Shown: positions 9,411-20,020 of the stretch, piece after piece | How positions within the stretch are numbered: position 1 is the stretch's first letter | Layout: the number at the start of each line of letters is the position of its first letter | NCBI RefSeq assembly: GCF_002355335.1 | Contig: NZ_AP014946.1 | Location: 821,501 to 885,500 of the forward strand | Origin: Variibacter gotjawalensis | Lineage (GTDB): Bacteria; Pseudomonadota; Alphaproteobacteria; Rhizobiales; Xanthobacteraceae | Direction: 5' to 3' | DNA length: 64,000 nucleotides | Notes under the pieces: generated by a model | Database searches by the model: none | Seen by the model: only the letters and a program-made list of their open reading frames with translations | What the model was told of the DNA's origin: nothing | Program-made: the position numbers and the translations under genes

Positions 9411-12400
9411 ATGCCGAAACGCACAGACATTGCCACGGTCCTGATCATCGGAGCAGGGCCGATCGTTATCGGCCAAGCCTGTGAATTCGATTATTCGGGC
9501 ACTCAAGCCTGTAAGGCGCTGAAGGAAGAGGGATACCGGGTCGTCCTGGTCAACTCCAATCCGGCGACCATCATGACGGACCCGGACCTCGCCGACGCCA
9601 CCTACGTCGAGCCGATCACGCCGGAAATCGTCGCCAAAATCATCGAGATCGAGCGCAACGTGAAGCCGGGCGGCTTCGCGGTGCTTCCGACCATGGGCGG
9701 CCAGACGGCGCTGAACTGCGCGTTGTCGCTGCGCCGCATGGGCGTGCTGGAGAAGTTCGACGTACAGATGATCGGCGCGACCGCCGAGGCCATCGACAAA
9801 GCCGAGGACCGTGAACTCTTCCGCGAGGCGATGAAGAAAATCGGCCTTGCGACGCCGAAGTCCTTCCTCGCCAACGCGACGAACCTGAAGCAGCAAGACC
9901 GCGACAATCATGCGGCTGCCGTCTCGGCCATCGATGGCGCTTCTGTCCCGGATGCCGAGCGTGCCCGCCGCCATGCCGAGTATGAGCGTGAATGGGCCCG
10001 CCATGCCGATGATCGCCGCAAGCGCTACATCCACGGCGCACTCGGCGAAGCGTTGTTGGCGTTGGCCGAGATCGGCCTGCCGGCGATCATTCGTCCGTCA
10101 TACACGCTCGCCGGCACCGGCGGCGGCATCGCTTACGATCTCGAAGAGTTCATCTCGATCGTGCTGCAAGGCCTCGAAGCATCGCCGACGAGCGAAGTGC
10201 TCGTCGAAGAGTCGGTGCTCGGTTGGAAGGAATACGAGATGGAAGTGGTCCGCGACAAAGCGGACAACTGCATCATCGTCTGCTCGATCGAGAATATCGA
10301 TCCGATGGGCGTGCACACCGGCGATTCGATCACGGTCGCCCCGGCGCTGACTCTCACAGATAAAGAATATCAGGTGATGCGCGACGCATCGCTTGCGGTG
10401 TTGCGCGAGATCGGCGTCGAGACCGGCGGTTCGAACGTGCAGTTCGCCGTCAACCCAGCGGACGGGCGCCTCGTCGTCATCGAGATGAACCCGCGCGTTT
10501 CGCGTTCCTCGGCCCTCGCGTCGAAAGCAACAGGCTTCCCGATTGCCAAGGTCGCCGCGAAGCTTGCGGTCGGTTACACGCTCGACGAAATCGCCAACGA
10601 CATCACGGGCGGCGCGACGCCGGCGGCGTTCGAGCCGACGATCGATTACGTCGTCACCAAAATTCCGCGCTTCGCTTTCGAGAAATTCCCTGGCGCATCG
10701 AATGTTCTGACGACGTCGATGAAATCGGTCGGCGAAGTGATGGCGATCGGCCGTACCTTCAAGGAGAGCCTGCAGAAAGCGCTCCGCGGCATGGAAACCG
10801 GACTTTCCGGTCTCGACGAAATCCAGATCGAAGGCCTCGGCCAGAACGACGATAAGAACGCGATCCGGGCCGCGCTCGGCACGCCGACGCCGGATCGTTT
10901 GCTCAAAGTCGCGCAGGCGATGCGCCACGGCATCGACGATGAGCAGATTTTCCAAAGCTGCAAGATCGATCCCTGGTTCCTCGCCGAGATCCGCGAGATC
11001 ATCGACACCGAAGCTGAAATCCGCGCCAAGGGTTTGCCGAAAAGCGCAAAGATCTTCCGCCGCCTCAAGGCCATGGGCTTCGCCGACGCGCGTCTTGCCA
11101 GGCTCACCGGCCAGAGCGAAGCCGACGTGAAGAAGGCACGCGTCGCGCTCGACGTGCGGCCGGTCTTTAAGCGAATCGACACCTGCGCGGCCGAGTTCGC
11201 CTCGCCGACCGCCTACATGTATTCGACCTACGAGACCCCGGCCGGCAACGCGCTCGCGATCGACGAGGCTCACGTCTCGGACAAGAAAAAGGTCGTGATC
11301 CTCGGCGGCGGTCCGAACCGCATCGGCCAAGGCATCGAGTTCGACTACTGCTGTTGTCATGCGTGTTTCGCGCTCGCCGATGCGGGCTACGAAACGATCA
11401 TGATCAACTGCAATCCCGAGACGGTGTCGACCGACTACGATACTTCGGATCGTTTGTATTTCGAGCCGCTGACGGCCGAGGACGTTCTCGAAGTCATCGC
11501 GGCAGAGCAGAAGAAGGGGACGCTGCACGGCGTCATCGTGCAGTTCGGCGGTCAGACGCCGCTCAAGCTCGCCGACGCTCTCGAGAAGGCGAATGTCCCG
11601 ATCCTCGGAACATCGCCGGATGCGATTGATCTCGCGGAAGACCGTGACCGCTTCAAGCGCTTGCTCGATCAGCTTGGCCTCAAGCAACCCGAAAACGGCA
11701 TCGCATATTCGGTCGAACAGGCGCGACTGGTCGCGACCGATCTCGGCTTCCCGCTCGTCGTCCGTCCGTCTTACGTGCTCGGCGGCCGCGCGATGAAAAT
11801 CATACGCGAAGAAAGCCAGCTCGGCGACTATCTGCTCGGAACGCTGCCGGAACTTGTGCCCAACGACGTTAAGGCGCGCTACCCGAACGACAAGACCGGC
11901 CAGATCAACACGCTGCTCGGCAAGAATCCGCTGCTGTTCGACCGTTATCTCTCCGCCGCGATCGAAGTCGACGTCGACTGCCTCGCCGACGGCAAAGACA
12001 CCTTCATCGCCGGCATCATGCAACATATCGAGGAAGCCGGAATTCACTCCGGCGATTCGGCTTGCTCGCTTCCACCGCATTCGCTCGAGCCCGAGATGAT
12101 CAAGCGGCTCGAAGAGGAGACGCGCTCGCTCGCGCTCGCGTTGAAGGTCGGCGGTCTGATGAATGTGCAGTACGCGCTGAAGGACAACGAGATTTTCGTC
12201 CTCGAAGTCAATCCGCGCGCCTCGCGCACGGTGCCGTTCGTCGCTAAAGTCATCGGCGTCCCAATCGCAAAAATCGCGTCGCGCGTCATGGCGGGCGAGA
12301 CGCTCGCCTCGTTCGGGCTCAAGCAGGCGCAGCCGGACCACATCGCCGTCAAGGAAGCCGTTTTCCCGTTCAATCGCTTCCCGGGCGTCGATACGGTTCT

Positions 12401-12908
12401 CGGCCCGGAGATGAAGTCGACCGGCGAAGTCATCGGCCTCGATCATTCCTTCGAGACGGCGTTTGCCAAAAGCCAGCTTGGCGCCGGCGTCAAACTGCCG
12501 CGTTCCGGCAATGTCTTCATCTCGGTCCGCGAAGACGACAAGCCGCGCATTCTCGAAACCGCGCGCCTCCTCTCCGGCCTTGGCTTCACGTTGCTCGCGA
12601 CTGGCGGCACGCAGCGCTTCCTGCACGAAAACGGCGTCCCGGCCGAGAAGGTCAACAAGGTTCTTGAAGGCCGGCCTCACATCGTCGATGCGATCAAGAA
12701 CGGCGACGTGCAGCTCGTTTTCAACACGACCGAAGGCGCCAAAGCCCTGGGAGATTCCGCCTCTCTGCGGCGCGAAGCCCTCTTGCATAAAGTCCCGTAC
12801 TACACCACTCTTTCGGGTGCCGTAGCGGCCGCTTTGGGCATTAAAGCCTACCTTGCGGGTGACCTCGAGGTAAGACCGTTGCAGCAGTATTTCGGCGGGA
12901 GAGCCTGA
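9411..12908 (+). CDS. carB: Carbamoyl-phosphate synthase large subunit
   Basis: Makes carbamoyl phosphate from bicarbonate, ammonia (channelled from CarA) and two ATP, feeding arginine and pyrimidine synthesis. At 1165 residues it has two ATP-grasp halves and a C-terminal MGS-like regulatory domain (from about residue 1030, [10 protein letters not shown]). The start is set at MPKRTDI, the family N-terminus, 15 codons inside the longest frame. It is about 90 residues longer than E. coli CarB: a charged insertion lies in the first ATP-grasp half (about residues 155-205) and a shorter one in the second (around [13 protein letters not shown]). Both are, as far as I recall, typical of Hyphomicrobiales. 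carA is not adjacent. A terminator-like leader precedes it. Confidence 0.97.
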   Translation: MPKRTDIATVLIIGAGPIVIGQACEFDYSGTQACKALKEEGYRVVLVNSNPATIMTDPDLADATYVEPITPEIVAKIIEIERNVKPGGFAVLPTMGGQTALNCALSLRRMGVLEKFDVQMIGATAEAIDKAEDRELFREAMKKIGLATPKSFLANATNLKQQDRDNHAAAVSAIDGASVPDAERARRHAEYEREWARHADDRRKRYIHGALGEALLALAEIGLPAIIRPSYTLAGTGGGIAYDLEEFISIVLQGLEASPTSEVLVEESVLGWKEYEMEVVRDKADNCIIVCSIENIDPMGVHTGDSITVAPALTLTDKEYQVMRDASLAVLREIGVETGGSNVQFAVNPADGRLVVIEMNPRVSRSSALASKATGFPIAKVAAKLAVGYTLDEIANDITGGATPAAFEPTIDYVVTKIPRFAFEKFPGASNVLTTSMKSVGEVMAIGRTFKESLQKALRGMETGLSGLDEIQIEGLGQNDDKNAIRAALGTPTPDRLLKVAQAMRHGIDDEQIFQSCKIDPWFLAEIREIIDTEAEIRAKGLPKSAKIFRRLKAMGFADARLARLTGQSEADVKKARVALDVRPVFKRIDTCAAEFASPTAYMYSTYETPAGNALAIDEAHVSDKKKVVILGGGPNRIGQGIEFDYCCCHACFALADAGYETIMINCNPETVSTDYDTSDRLYFEPLTAEDVLEVIAAEQKKGTLHGVIVQFGGQTPLKLADALEKANVPILGTSPDAIDLAEDRDRFKRLLDQLGLKQPENGIAYSVEQARLVATDLGFPLVVRPSYVLGGRAMKIIREESQLGDYLLGTLPELVPNDVKARYPNDKTGQINTLLGKNPLLFDRYLSAAIEVDVDCLADGKDTFIAGIMQHIEEAGIHSGDSACSLPPHSLEPEMIKRLEEETRSLALALKVGGLMNVQYALKDNEIFVLEVNPRASRTVPFVAKVIGVPIAKIASRVMAGETLASFGLKQAQPDHIAVKEAVFPFNRFPGVDTVLGPEMKSTGEVIGLDHSFETAFAKSQLGAGVKLPRSGNVFISVREDDKPRILETARLLSGLGFTLLATGGTQRFLHENGVPAEKVNKVLEGRPHIVDAIKNGDVQLVFNTTEGAKALGDSASLRREALLHKVPYYTTLSGAVAAALGIKAYLAGDLEVRPLQQYFGGRA

Positions 12909-13113
12909 AAATCAGGCCTTCAGGCACCCTAAAGCTCCGATTTCGCGCTTTTTTAGCCGTGGAACCGAAGCGGGCGTGCCGAATTGTTTTCGGTCAAGCT
13001 CACCACTGAGCGAAGACCACCGGCCAGCATAAAGGGAAGGCGGGCAGCTTGGAGAAATCCGGCGGCAGCTAAGTCTTATTCGCTGGCGGTTGCGAGAAGG
13101 AAGTTGAGACGCG

Positions 13114-13587
13114 ATGGAAATGATCCCGATGACCGGTGCCGGCTACGCGACGCTGGAAACCGAGCTCAAGCAGCGCCAGCAGATCGAGCGGCCGCGCATT
13201 ATCGAGCAGATCGCAGAGGCGCGCTCGCACGGTGATCTTTCGGAGAACGCCGAGTATCACGCGGCGAAAGAAGCGCAGTCGCTCAACGAGGGTCGCATCG
13301 CGGACCTCGAAGACAAGATCGCGCGCGCCGATATCATTGATGTCTCGAAGCTCTCGGGCGACACGATCAAGTTTGGCGCGACCGTCACGCTGATCGACGA
13401 AGACACCGAGAAAAAGCAGGTCTGGCAGATTGTCGGCGAGCCGGAAGCGGACGCGAAGAACGGCCGTATCTCGATTGCATCGCCGCTTGCTCGCGCGCTC
13501 GTTGGCAAGCAAAAGGGCGCGCAAGTCGAGGTTGTGACGCCGGGCGGCGCCAAGGCCTACGAAGTTCTCAAGGTCGAGTGGCGCTAA
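13114..13587 (+). CDS. greA: Transcription elongation factor GreA
   Basis: Rescues backtracked RNA polymerase by stimulating its intrinsic transcript cleavage. The 157 residues show the N-terminal coiled coil with the acidic tip ([14 protein letters not shown], about residues 42-55, Asp41 and Glu44 at the catalytic tip) and the C-terminal FKBP-like domain ending in [13 protein letters not shown] purine-rich AGAAGGAAG lies about 10 bp before the ATG. Its stop codon overlaps the stop of the convergent histidine kinase by three bases. It follows carB by 205 bp without a convincing terminator between. Confidence 0.95.
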   Translation: MEMIPMTGAGYATLETELKQRQQIERPRIIEQIAEARSHGDLSENAEYHAAKEAQSLNEGRIADLEDKIARADIIDVSKLSGDTIKFGATVTLIDEDTEKKQVWQIVGEPEADAKNGRISIASPLARALVGKQKGAQVEVVTPGGAKAYEVLKVEWR

Positions 13588-16208
13588 GCAGACTGCGCAA
13601 TTTGCGGCGCCCCGTGCGCCGCAATGGTGCTCTCGATCGCCTGAGCCAGTGCAACTTGGCCGAACGGCTTTCCGAGCCGCGGTAGATCGGGCGCTGCCCC
13701 CTCCGGCAGATCCGCATAACCCGTCGCGAGGATGACCGGCAACGCCGGCCATTCGCGCGCGATCGTCGCTGCGAGTTCGGTACCGGTCATGCCCGGCATG
13801 GCGTGATCCGTCACGACGATGTCGAAGCTCGGTTCTTTGCGTAAAATCTCTAGCGCCTGACGCGCCGACGCCGCTTCGACCACGTGGTGCTTCATGTCTT
13901 CCAAGATCGCCGACGTGCCGGCGAGGACGAGCGCATCGTCGTCGACGACAAGCACGCGTCGCCGGGTTGGCGTTGGGTGGAGCGGCTCGGGCACGGCGAC
14001 GCTCTTCGCGATCTCGTCAGCTTCTGCGCGCGGCAGCCAAAGCTCCGCGACGGTGCCTTCGCCGATCTCGCTGCGCAAGCGCAGCTTGCCGCCGGATTGC
14101 GCGGCGAGACCATGCACCATCGAGAGGCCAAGGCCCGTACCTTTGCCGACACCCTTGGTGGTGAAGAATGGCTCGGTTGCGCGGCGCAGCGTTGCCTCGT
14201 CCATACCCTCGCCAGTGTCGATCACCGAGATAACGATGTAGTCGCCGTCAGCGATGTCGCCGAGCCCGTGATACGTCTCGTCGCGCGCCGAGATCGTGAG
14301 CTTGCCGCCGTTCGGCATCGCGTCGCGTCCGTTCACGGCAAGATTGAGGATCGCGAGTTCGAATTGGTTCGCGTCGACTTTGGCGGGGCTGAGACGCGTC
14401 GGTACCGCGGTCTCAATCTCGATCATCGCGCCGAGCGCGCGCCGCAACAGCTCCGACATGCCTTCGACAAGCCTTGCGACATCAACGGCCTCAGGCCGCA
14501 ATTCCTGACGGCGCGCGAATGCAAGAAGCCGCTGCGTCAGAGCGGCTCCGCGCTCCGATCCTTTCAACGCGTTATCGATCAAGCGATGCAAACGCGGATC
14601 GTCCGGCATGCGCTTCTTGAGCAGTTCGAGGTTGCCGACGATCGCGGTCAACAGATTGTTGAAGTCGTGCGCAACGCCGCCGGTGAGTTGGCCGATCGCT
14701 TCGAGCTTCTGTAATTGCGCGACTTGCTGGCTGCGCTCTTCCACTTGCGCTTCCAACCCTTCGTTGAGCCGCTGCAACGCTGTCTCAGCTTCCTTGATTT
14801 CGGTGATGTCGGTATGCGCTCCGATCAAACGAAGCGCGCGGCCTTCCGGGTCGCGTTCGAGTTCGGCCTTTGCCGAGATCCAGCGCAGCGCGCCGTCGCT
14901 CGGACGGATGATGCGATACTCGGCTTTGTATTCGGTGTCCGTAGACTTCACGGCGTCGCGGAAATGCCGTTCGGTCTCTTCGCGGTCGTCCGGGTGAATA
15001 CGCGCCACCCACGACTCGTGCGTCTCGCGCACCGCATCGGGCGGCAGACCGTGGATGCGCAGATACTCAGGTGATCGCTTGTTGCGGAAGCCGTTGCGCA
15101 AGTCGACCTCGAGGCCGCCGACGCGACCGATCTGTTGAACGCGCAGCAACTCGGCCTCGCGCTCGCGCAGCTCATAAGCGGAGCGCTCGAGTTCTTCCGC
15201 GATATCGTCGATCTCGCGCACGCCGGAGCGTTGCAGCTCCATGTCCTTGCCTTCGCCGAGTTTCGTCGCGCCGCGCGCGAGATCGGCGAGCGGCACCGCG
15301 ACCTTGCGGCCGAAGCCGAGTGCTAAGGTCAACGAGAGTGTCAGCGCGATGAGACCGAGCGCGAGGAACGCCTTCAGCGATTGGTTCAGCGGTGCCTGCA
15401 GCGAGCTATACGCGATGCTCGACGCGATGACCCAGCCGGAAACCGGGGAGCGCTTGTAGCCGATGACGACGTCTTGGCCGTCGATGTTGGGCCCGACCCA
15501 AATGCCCTCGGATCCGGTGGCGGCGCTGAGGAACTCCGTATTGCCGGTCGTACCCGACACTTCCTGGTGCCGGATGGACCGCGCGACAAGGCGGCCGTTG
15601 CGGTCCGACACAGAGGCGGCGACGAACTCGGATTGCTCGCGGCGGAGATAAGGCACCAGCCGTCGGGTCGGCACGATGAAGCTCAGGAGATATTCGACGT
15701 TCCCGTCGTTGAGCACCGGCACGATAGCGGCGAACTGGGTTTCCTTCGTATCGGGCTCCGTAAAGACGCCGGAGACAAGGGCGGCGCGTTCCGCGATCAC
15801 GTCGCGGTCGCGCGGGAGGTTGAGTTTGCCCAGAGGCTCACCCCAGGCGACTTTCGTATCGATGATCTTCTGGCCGTCCGGCGTCCGCAACACGATGTCG
15901 GCGCCGATATAGGCCCGTGCGTCGGACATTTGGCGATGGAAGGCCGCAAAGTCGCGCTCGGAGAGCAGCCGCGAGGTCGACAACGTGTGCAGCGACGCCA
16001 GCATCTCGATGAGGTCGCGGTCGATGTCGATCGCGATTTGCTGAGTCGTTGATTGGACTGCGTTTTCCAGCCGCGTCCGCTCGCTTTTGGAGTATTGAAA
16101 CGCGAGCAGCCCTGCGAAGGCGAGGATGGGAAGGAGCAGCAAAACGATGAAAAGAACGAAGTAGCCTCGCGCCGACAGGGACCGGGATCGGGGGGCGGAA
16201 TTGGACAC
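13584..16208 (-). CDS. Hybrid sensor histidine kinase with extracytoplasmic Cache-like, HAMP, PAS and receiver domains
   Basis: Membrane-bound two-component sensor. With the GTG start chosen here (874 residues): TM1 at 16-38, a periplasmic sensor region of about 235 residues with dCache-like pattern, TM2 around 278-298, HAMP to about 350, a PAS domain (about 360-475), HisKA with phosphorylated His514 in GGVAHDFNN, HATPase with N box [10 protein letters not shown] and G2 box GKGTGLGLS, and a C-terminal receiver with Asp801 in [10 protein letters not shown]. The longest open frame starts 53 codons upstream inside the MFS gene; GTG at 16208 has an AGAGG ribosome site 7 bp upstream and avoids that overlap. 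No partner response regulator is adjacent. The ligand is unknown. Confidence 0.88.
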   Translation of the reverse strand: MSNSAPRSRSLSARGYFVLFIVLLLLPILAFAGLLAFQYSKSERTRLENAVQSTTQQIAIDIDRDLIEMLASLHTLSTSRLLSERDFAAFHRQMSDARAYIGADIVLRTPDGQKIIDTKVAWGEPLGKLNLPRDRDVIAERAALVSGVFTEPDTKETQFAAIVPVLNDGNVEYLLSFIVPTRRLVPYLRREQSEFVAASVSDRNGRLVARSIRHQEVSGTTGNTEFLSAATGSEGIWVGPNIDGQDVVIGYKRSPVSGWVIASSIAYSSLQAPLNQSLKAFLALGLIALTLSLTLALGFGRKVAVPLADLARGATKLGEGKDMELQRSGVREIDDIAEELERSAYELREREAELLRVQQIGRVGGLEVDLRNGFRNKRSPEYLRIHGLPPDAVRETHESWVARIHPDDREETERHFRDAVKSTDTEYKAEYRIIRPSDGALRWISAKAELERDPEGRALRLIGAHTDITEIKEAETALQRLNEGLEAQVEERSQQVAQLQKLEAIGQLTGGVAHDFNNLLTAIVGNLELLKKRMPDDPRLHRLIDNALKGSERGAALTQRLLAFARRQELRPEAVDVARLVEGMSELLRRALGAMIEIETAVPTRLSPAKVDANQFELAILNLAVNGRDAMPNGGKLTISARDETYHGLGDIADGDYIVISVIDTGEGMDEATLRRATEPFFTTKGVGKGTGLGLSMVHGLAAQSGGKLRLRSEIGEGTVAELWLPRAEADEIAKSVAVPEPLHPTPTRRRVLVVDDDALVLAGTSAILEDMKHHVVEAASARQALEILRKEPSFDIVVTDHAMPGMTGTELAATIAREWPALPVILATGYADLPEGAAPDLPRLGKPFGQVALAQAIESTIAAHGAPQIAQSA

Positions 16209-16276
16209 GCGGGACCTCTGCTCGACGCGAGATAACTCGGTCGATTCGCTTTGGTTCCCGACTCCTTCGAAAAATT

Positions 16277-17500
16277 TTAGGTCGCCGGCACTGGCCGCAG
16301 CACGGCTGTTTCGCGGATCGGCAGATTGATCAGGCCTGAGGCTATGCCAAGGGCGACCGAGAGCCACCAGACCACATCATAAGACCCGGTCCGGTCGAAC
16401 AGCACGCCGCCGAGCCAAACTCCAAGGAAGCCGCCGACCTGGTGAGAGAAGAAGGCGAAGCCGTACAGCATCGCGAGCCAGCGCGTGCCGAACATGACGG
16501 CGACCAAGGCCGATGTCGGCGGAACCGTCGACAGCCACAGGAAGCCCGAAACCGCCCCGAAGATGAGCGCCGACGTCAGCGTCGCGGGAAGCAAAATGAA
16601 AGCGGCTATCGCCACCGCGCGCGAAAAGTAGATCGCGGCGAGGATGTAGCGCTTCGGCATGACGTTGCCGAGATAGCCGGCGGTCAGCGAGCCGAAGATG
16701 TTGAAGAGCCCGATCACCGCGATGGTCCAGGCGCCTGCATCGTTTCCGAGCCCGCGATCGACCAAATAAGCCGGCAGATGCACGGTCGTGAAGGCGAGTT
16801 GAAAGCCACAGGTGAAGAAACCGAGCACCAGAAACACGTAAGACGGATGCGCGAAGGCTTCGCCGAGCGCGGCGCGAAACGATTGCGTCGGCTGAGCCGA
16901 TTGCGAGCTCTCGTTGGTCGGTGTCGCCAGCGCGAAGCAGAACGGAATGGTCAGCACCATCACGGCCGCGAAGATCAGCAGCGCGCTCTGCCAACCGAAA
17001 CCATCGATCAGCCCGCGCGCGAGCGGCGAGAACAAGAACTGCCCGAACGAGCCTGCCGCCGTACACGCGCCAAACGCCATCGACCGCTTCGACTCCGGCA
17101 CCAGCTTGCCGAACGCGCCGATCACCATATTGCCGGAGGCGCCTGACAGGCCAAAACCGATCAGCCCGCCGGCCGAAAGTTGCAGGAGGCCCGGCGTGTC
17201 CGCATAAGCCATCAGCGCGAGGCCGAGGCCGTAGAGGATAAGCCCGCCGATCAGTACGCGCACGGTGCCGAAGCGATCCGCAACCGCGCCGGCGAAAGGC
17301 TGGCCGAGCCCCCAGAACAGATTCTGCAGCGCGAGCGCGAGCGAGAAGGTTTCGCGCGTCCAGCCATTCTGCAGTGAGATCGGCGTGAGGAATTGGCCGA
17401 GCGCCGAACGCGGGCCGAACGACACCATCGAGACGACGCAGCCGAAGAGAATGACGATGAGCGGCGTGCGCCATGTGCGCAGAGTGTCGGCGGTCGTCAT
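16277..17500 (-). CDS. MFS transporter, monocarboxylate/oxalate-formate type
   Basis: Major facilitator of 407 residues with 12 predicted helices. FGPRSALGQFLTPIS and NLFWGLGQPFAGAVADRFG fit the OxlT/MCT-like branch of organic-anion carriers, while the central loop (about residues 195-215, SSQSAQPTQS) is short and polar. It should move a carboxylate across the inner membrane. The histidine kinase follows 68 bp downstream on the same strand and could be co-transcribed. It diverges from a Bug-type carboxylate receptor, so the shared intergenic palindrome may control both. The substrate is inferred only by class. Confidence 0.8.
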   Translation of the reverse strand: MTTADTLRTWRTPLIVILFGCVVSMVSFGPRSALGQFLTPISLQNGWTRETFSLALALQNLFWGLGQPFAGAVADRFGTVRVLIGGLILYGLGLALMAYADTPGLLQLSAGGLIGFGLSGASGNMVIGAFGKLVPESKRSMAFGACTAAGSFGQFLFSPLARGLIDGFGWQSALLIFAAVMVLTIPFCFALATPTNESSQSAQPTQSFRAALGEAFAHPSYVFLVLGFFTCGFQLAFTTVHLPAYLVDRGLGNDAGAWTIAVIGLFNIFGSLTAGYLGNVMPKRYILAAIYFSRAVAIAAFILLPATLTSALIFGAVSGFLWLSTVPPTSALVAVMFGTRWLAMLYGFAFFSHQVGGFLGVWLGGVLFDRTGSYDVVWWLSVALGIASGLINLPIRETAVLRPVPAT

Positions 17501-17578
17501 GCTTCCTCGCGGCGTTGCGGCGCTCTTCTATGTGGCGCGGACATTACGGTTCGGCGAGGCGAAACCAAATGAAACTTT

Positions 17579-17595
17579 CTCATCGGATCGATGAG
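17579..17595. promoter_or_regulatory. Palindrome between divergent MFS and Bug genes
   Basis: CTCATCG-GAT-CGATGAG is a perfect 7-bp inverted repeat with a 3-bp centre, about 80 bp from each gene start, as expected for an operator of a divergent pair. No regulator gene is adjacent. Confidence 0.35.
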
Positions 17596-17659
17596 TGTTG
17601 TGCATGGACATGCGCGTTCGACGCCCGCACAGTGCCTGAAAAGAATAAGGAGGAAACCC

Positions 17660-18616
17660 GTGCGGAAACTCGTCATCGGCGCTGCGTTTGCGATCGCGGT
17701 TACGTCCGGCGGACACGCTTACGGTCAGGACTGCGCATCGCGGCGCTTCATCGTGCCTTACGGACCTGGAGGATCCGGCGACACGACAGGACGATTGCTC
17801 GCGCAGAAACTCGGCGAAATCTATGGCCAGAATATCGTCGTCGAAAATATGCCGGGCGCCGGCGCGATCGTCGGGACGCAAACTGTTGCGCGCAGCGCAC
17901 CCGATGCCTGCACGATGACGATCGTCGTTCCGGGCATCTTCATCTCGCGTGCGCTCGCGCCGCAGCCGGGCTTCGATCCGCTCGAAGATCTCGCCGGTGT
18001 CAGCCTCGTCGGAAAGTTGCCGATCCTGTTGTCGGTCAGCGCGAAAGTTCCGGTGCAGAATCTCAAAGAGTTTGTCGACTGGGCGAAGAAGAATCCGGCA
18101 AGCTACGGCACCAACGGCGTCGCTTCGGTTTCGCATCTTGGCGGCTCGCTGTTCGGCGATCTCGCCGGCTTCAAGATGACGCACGTTCCGTATCGCACCG
18201 GCGCTGCCGCATTGCCGGATGTTTTCTCCGGCGACGTCACGATGTCGATCGACTCGATGCTCATCCACACACTGATTCAAGGTGGCGGTGCGCGCCCGCT
18301 TGCGCAAACCGGATCGCGCCGTTGGCCGACCGCACCCGATGTTCCGACAACCGTCGAAGCCGGATTTCCGGATCTGACGATCGGAAGTTGGTTCGTCGTC
18401 CTTGTGCCGTCGAAGACGCCGGCCGATCGGCAAGCGCAACTTTCGTCTGCGCTGCAGAAGGTTCTCGATATGCCGGACGTGCGCGAGAAACTCATCACGT
18501 TCGGCGTCGATCCGGTCGGCGGCACGCCGAAGGACACCGACGCGTTCATCCGCCGCGAAGTCGCAACCTACACCGACATCGTTCGCAAAGCTGGCATCAA
18601 GCTCACCGCCAACTGA
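17660..18616 (+). CDS. Bug/TctC-family periplasmic solute-binding protein
   Basis: Periplasmic receptor of the tripartite tricarboxylate transporter (TTT) class, 318 residues from the GTG chosen because AAGGAGGA sits 7 bp upstream; the upstream ATG lacks such a site. A signal peptide (residues 1-24, ending AYGQ) precedes the mature start QDCASRRFIVPYGPGGSGDTTGR. This contains the Bug motif region that binds the carboxylate through two waters. NNxPGAG appears as ENMPGAGAIVGT. No tctA or tctB membrane genes are adjacent, so it is an orphan receptor, which is common for this family. Likely ligands are di- or tricarboxylates or aromatic acids. Confidence 0.85.
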   Translation: MRKLVIGAAFAIAVTSGGHAYGQDCASRRFIVPYGPGGSGDTTGRLLAQKLGEIYGQNIVVENMPGAGAIVGTQTVARSAPDACTMTIVVPGIFISRALAPQPGFDPLEDLAGVSLVGKLPILLSVSAKVPVQNLKEFVDWAKKNPASYGTNGVASVSHLGGSLFGDLAGFKMTHVPYRTGAAALPDVFSGDVTMSIDSMLIHTLIQGGGARPLAQTGSRRWPTAPDVPTTVEAGFPDLTIGSWFVVLVPSKTPADRQAQLSSALQKVLDMPDVREKLITFGVDPVGGTPKDTDAFIRREVATYTDIVRKAGIKLTAN

Positions 18617-18620
18617 GCGC

Positions 18621-19847
18621 CTACATCTTCGCCAGCAACGCGGCGGCTTCGTCAGACGTCCAGGTCGGCGCGGCATCCTCGCCCCACTTGCGCGGACGAT
18701 AGAAGGTGTGCAGGCCGATCTTCTTGAGCTTGCGCATCGAGCGTACCCAATACGGATAGACGTAGCTCGCGTGGTAGTGCGTCGCAAGACCGACATCGTC
18801 GAGCCAAACCTTGCCGTCGAGCGATGCGGTCGCGATGCGTTGCGCGCGCGCCCAATGTTCGGGCTCGGTCACGACATCCGGAATGCCGTCGCACGCGAAG
18901 GTGAACTGGCACGACAGGTGGCGATGTTTGTTCTGATAAACGACGCCGCAGATATCGTCCGGATAGTAGCCCGAGAAGGCGCGATTGATGATCACTTGCG
19001 CGACGGCGACCTGGCCGCGCACCGGCTCCGAACGCGCTTCGAAATAGATCGCGGTGGCGAGGCACTTCTCGGCTTTCGCGCGGCCGAGCCCGACGAGCTT
19101 CAGACGATCGGCCGGCGACTGCAGCGGACGCGCGGTGATCGAAGGTTCGTTGTCCGGAATGCGCAAGATCGCGGGTTCTGCCGCCGGTGTTGCGGTGGCG
19201 ACCGCGACAGCCGGAATGCCTTCGATGATCGGCGCGCCTTCGGCGCCCCAGCCTTCGAGACCACCGACCGACGCGAGTGTCGGCGCCGCGCTGAAATAGA
19301 CGAGCCGCTGTTCTTCGCGTGCCTCCGGGCTTTCGCTGTCGGCGCTCGCGACGGCTTCCGGCTGCGCGTGTTGATTCGGATCGAGCACCATCGCGGGGTC
19401 GTAGCGATCGAACGGTTTCCAATCGAGCGACGCCTCGATGTTCTTGGCGTCGTCGTTCTCGGGCTCGAGCGCCTGCGAGTCTTCCTTCAGCAGCTCGGCG
19501 AGAATTTGAATCTGAATGCGCGGGACCTGCAGGTCGCCTTTGCCGAGGCGATTGACGCCGGACGGATTTCCCGACGCATCGAAGCGCGCGATCTGATTGA
19601 CGTCGACCTCGGCGCCATGCGTGCCGAGCGGCCGCGCGAAGCTGAAGGTCGCGAAGAATGCGCCGCGCGATGCGCCGAAGATGCGTTCGCGCGCGCGCTC
19701 CGCGACGTGCGGCTGCTGCGCCATCAGCGAGGCGATGTCCTGATAGCCGATGCGCGTCGCGCCGGTCAGGAAGAACAGCGCACCGAGGCACAAGGGGGCA
19801 ACCTTGGCGAGACGGCGCGGGCGAAGGGCGCGGTGATAACGCGGCAT
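18621..19847 (-). CDS. SleB/CwlJ-type cell wall hydrolase, membrane-anchored
   Basis: A 408-residue protein with one N-terminal hydrophobic segment (about residues 14-33), a long low-complexity linker, and a C-terminal hydrolase domain of the SleB family (about 260-390). The catalytic-type motif is EKCLATAIYFEARSEPVRGQ, followed by VAQVIINRAFSG and THYHASYVYPYW, which carry the conserved residues. It probably cleaves septal or sacculus peptidoglycan from the periplasmic face; such proteins are widespread in Hyphomicrobiales and are not linked to sporulation there. It converges with the Bug gene (4 bp apart). The upstream DNA has two TTAAC half-sites, but with 13-bp spacing. Confidence 0.82.
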   Translation of the reverse strand: MPRYHRALRPRRLAKVAPLCLGALFFLTGATRIGYQDIASLMAQQPHVAERARERIFGASRGAFFATFSFARPLGTHGAEVDVNQIARFDASGNPSGVNRLGKGDLQVPRIQIQILAELLKEDSQALEPENDDAKNIEASLDWKPFDRYDPAMVLDPNQHAQPEAVASADSESPEAREEQRLVYFSAAPTLASVGGLEGWGAEGAPIIEGIPAVAVATATPAAEPAILRIPDNEPSITARPLQSPADRLKLVGLGRAKAEKCLATAIYFEARSEPVRGQVAVAQVIINRAFSGYYPDDICGVVYQNKHRHLSCQFTFACDGIPDVVTEPEHWARAQRIATASLDGKVWLDDVGLATHYHASYVYPYWVRSMRKLKKIGLHTFYRPRKWGEDAAPTWTSDEAAALLAKM

Positions 19848-20020
19848 GAGCTACTCGACGCAACACAACTGCCGGACGAACAGCCGGCTCCCTTCGTTTG
19901 TGCCTCATTAACCTTGCGGAGCCGTTAACTCGGATCTGGCGCATCGGAATCCTTCGGGCCCGGGGCCTGGGGCATGGGGGTGCCTTCTCGCGAACGCTTT
20001 CGCGCTCCGAGCTTTGGCCT

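Noticed and set aside
10098-12788. Open frame of 896 codons on the minus strand opposite carB
   Set aside because: High-GC codon bias leaves the antisense frame of a long conserved gene open. The sense strand encodes full CarB and the antisense protein is low-complexity charged sequence.
16209-16367. Longer N-terminus for the histidine kinase
   Set aside because: It would overlap the MFS gene by 91 bp and adds a non-conserved, non-membrane segment. GTG at 16208 has a ribosome site.
19906-19928. Two TTAAC half-sites before the SleB-type hydrolase as a CtrA box
   Set aside because: The half-sites are separated by 13 bp, not the 7 bp CtrA needs.
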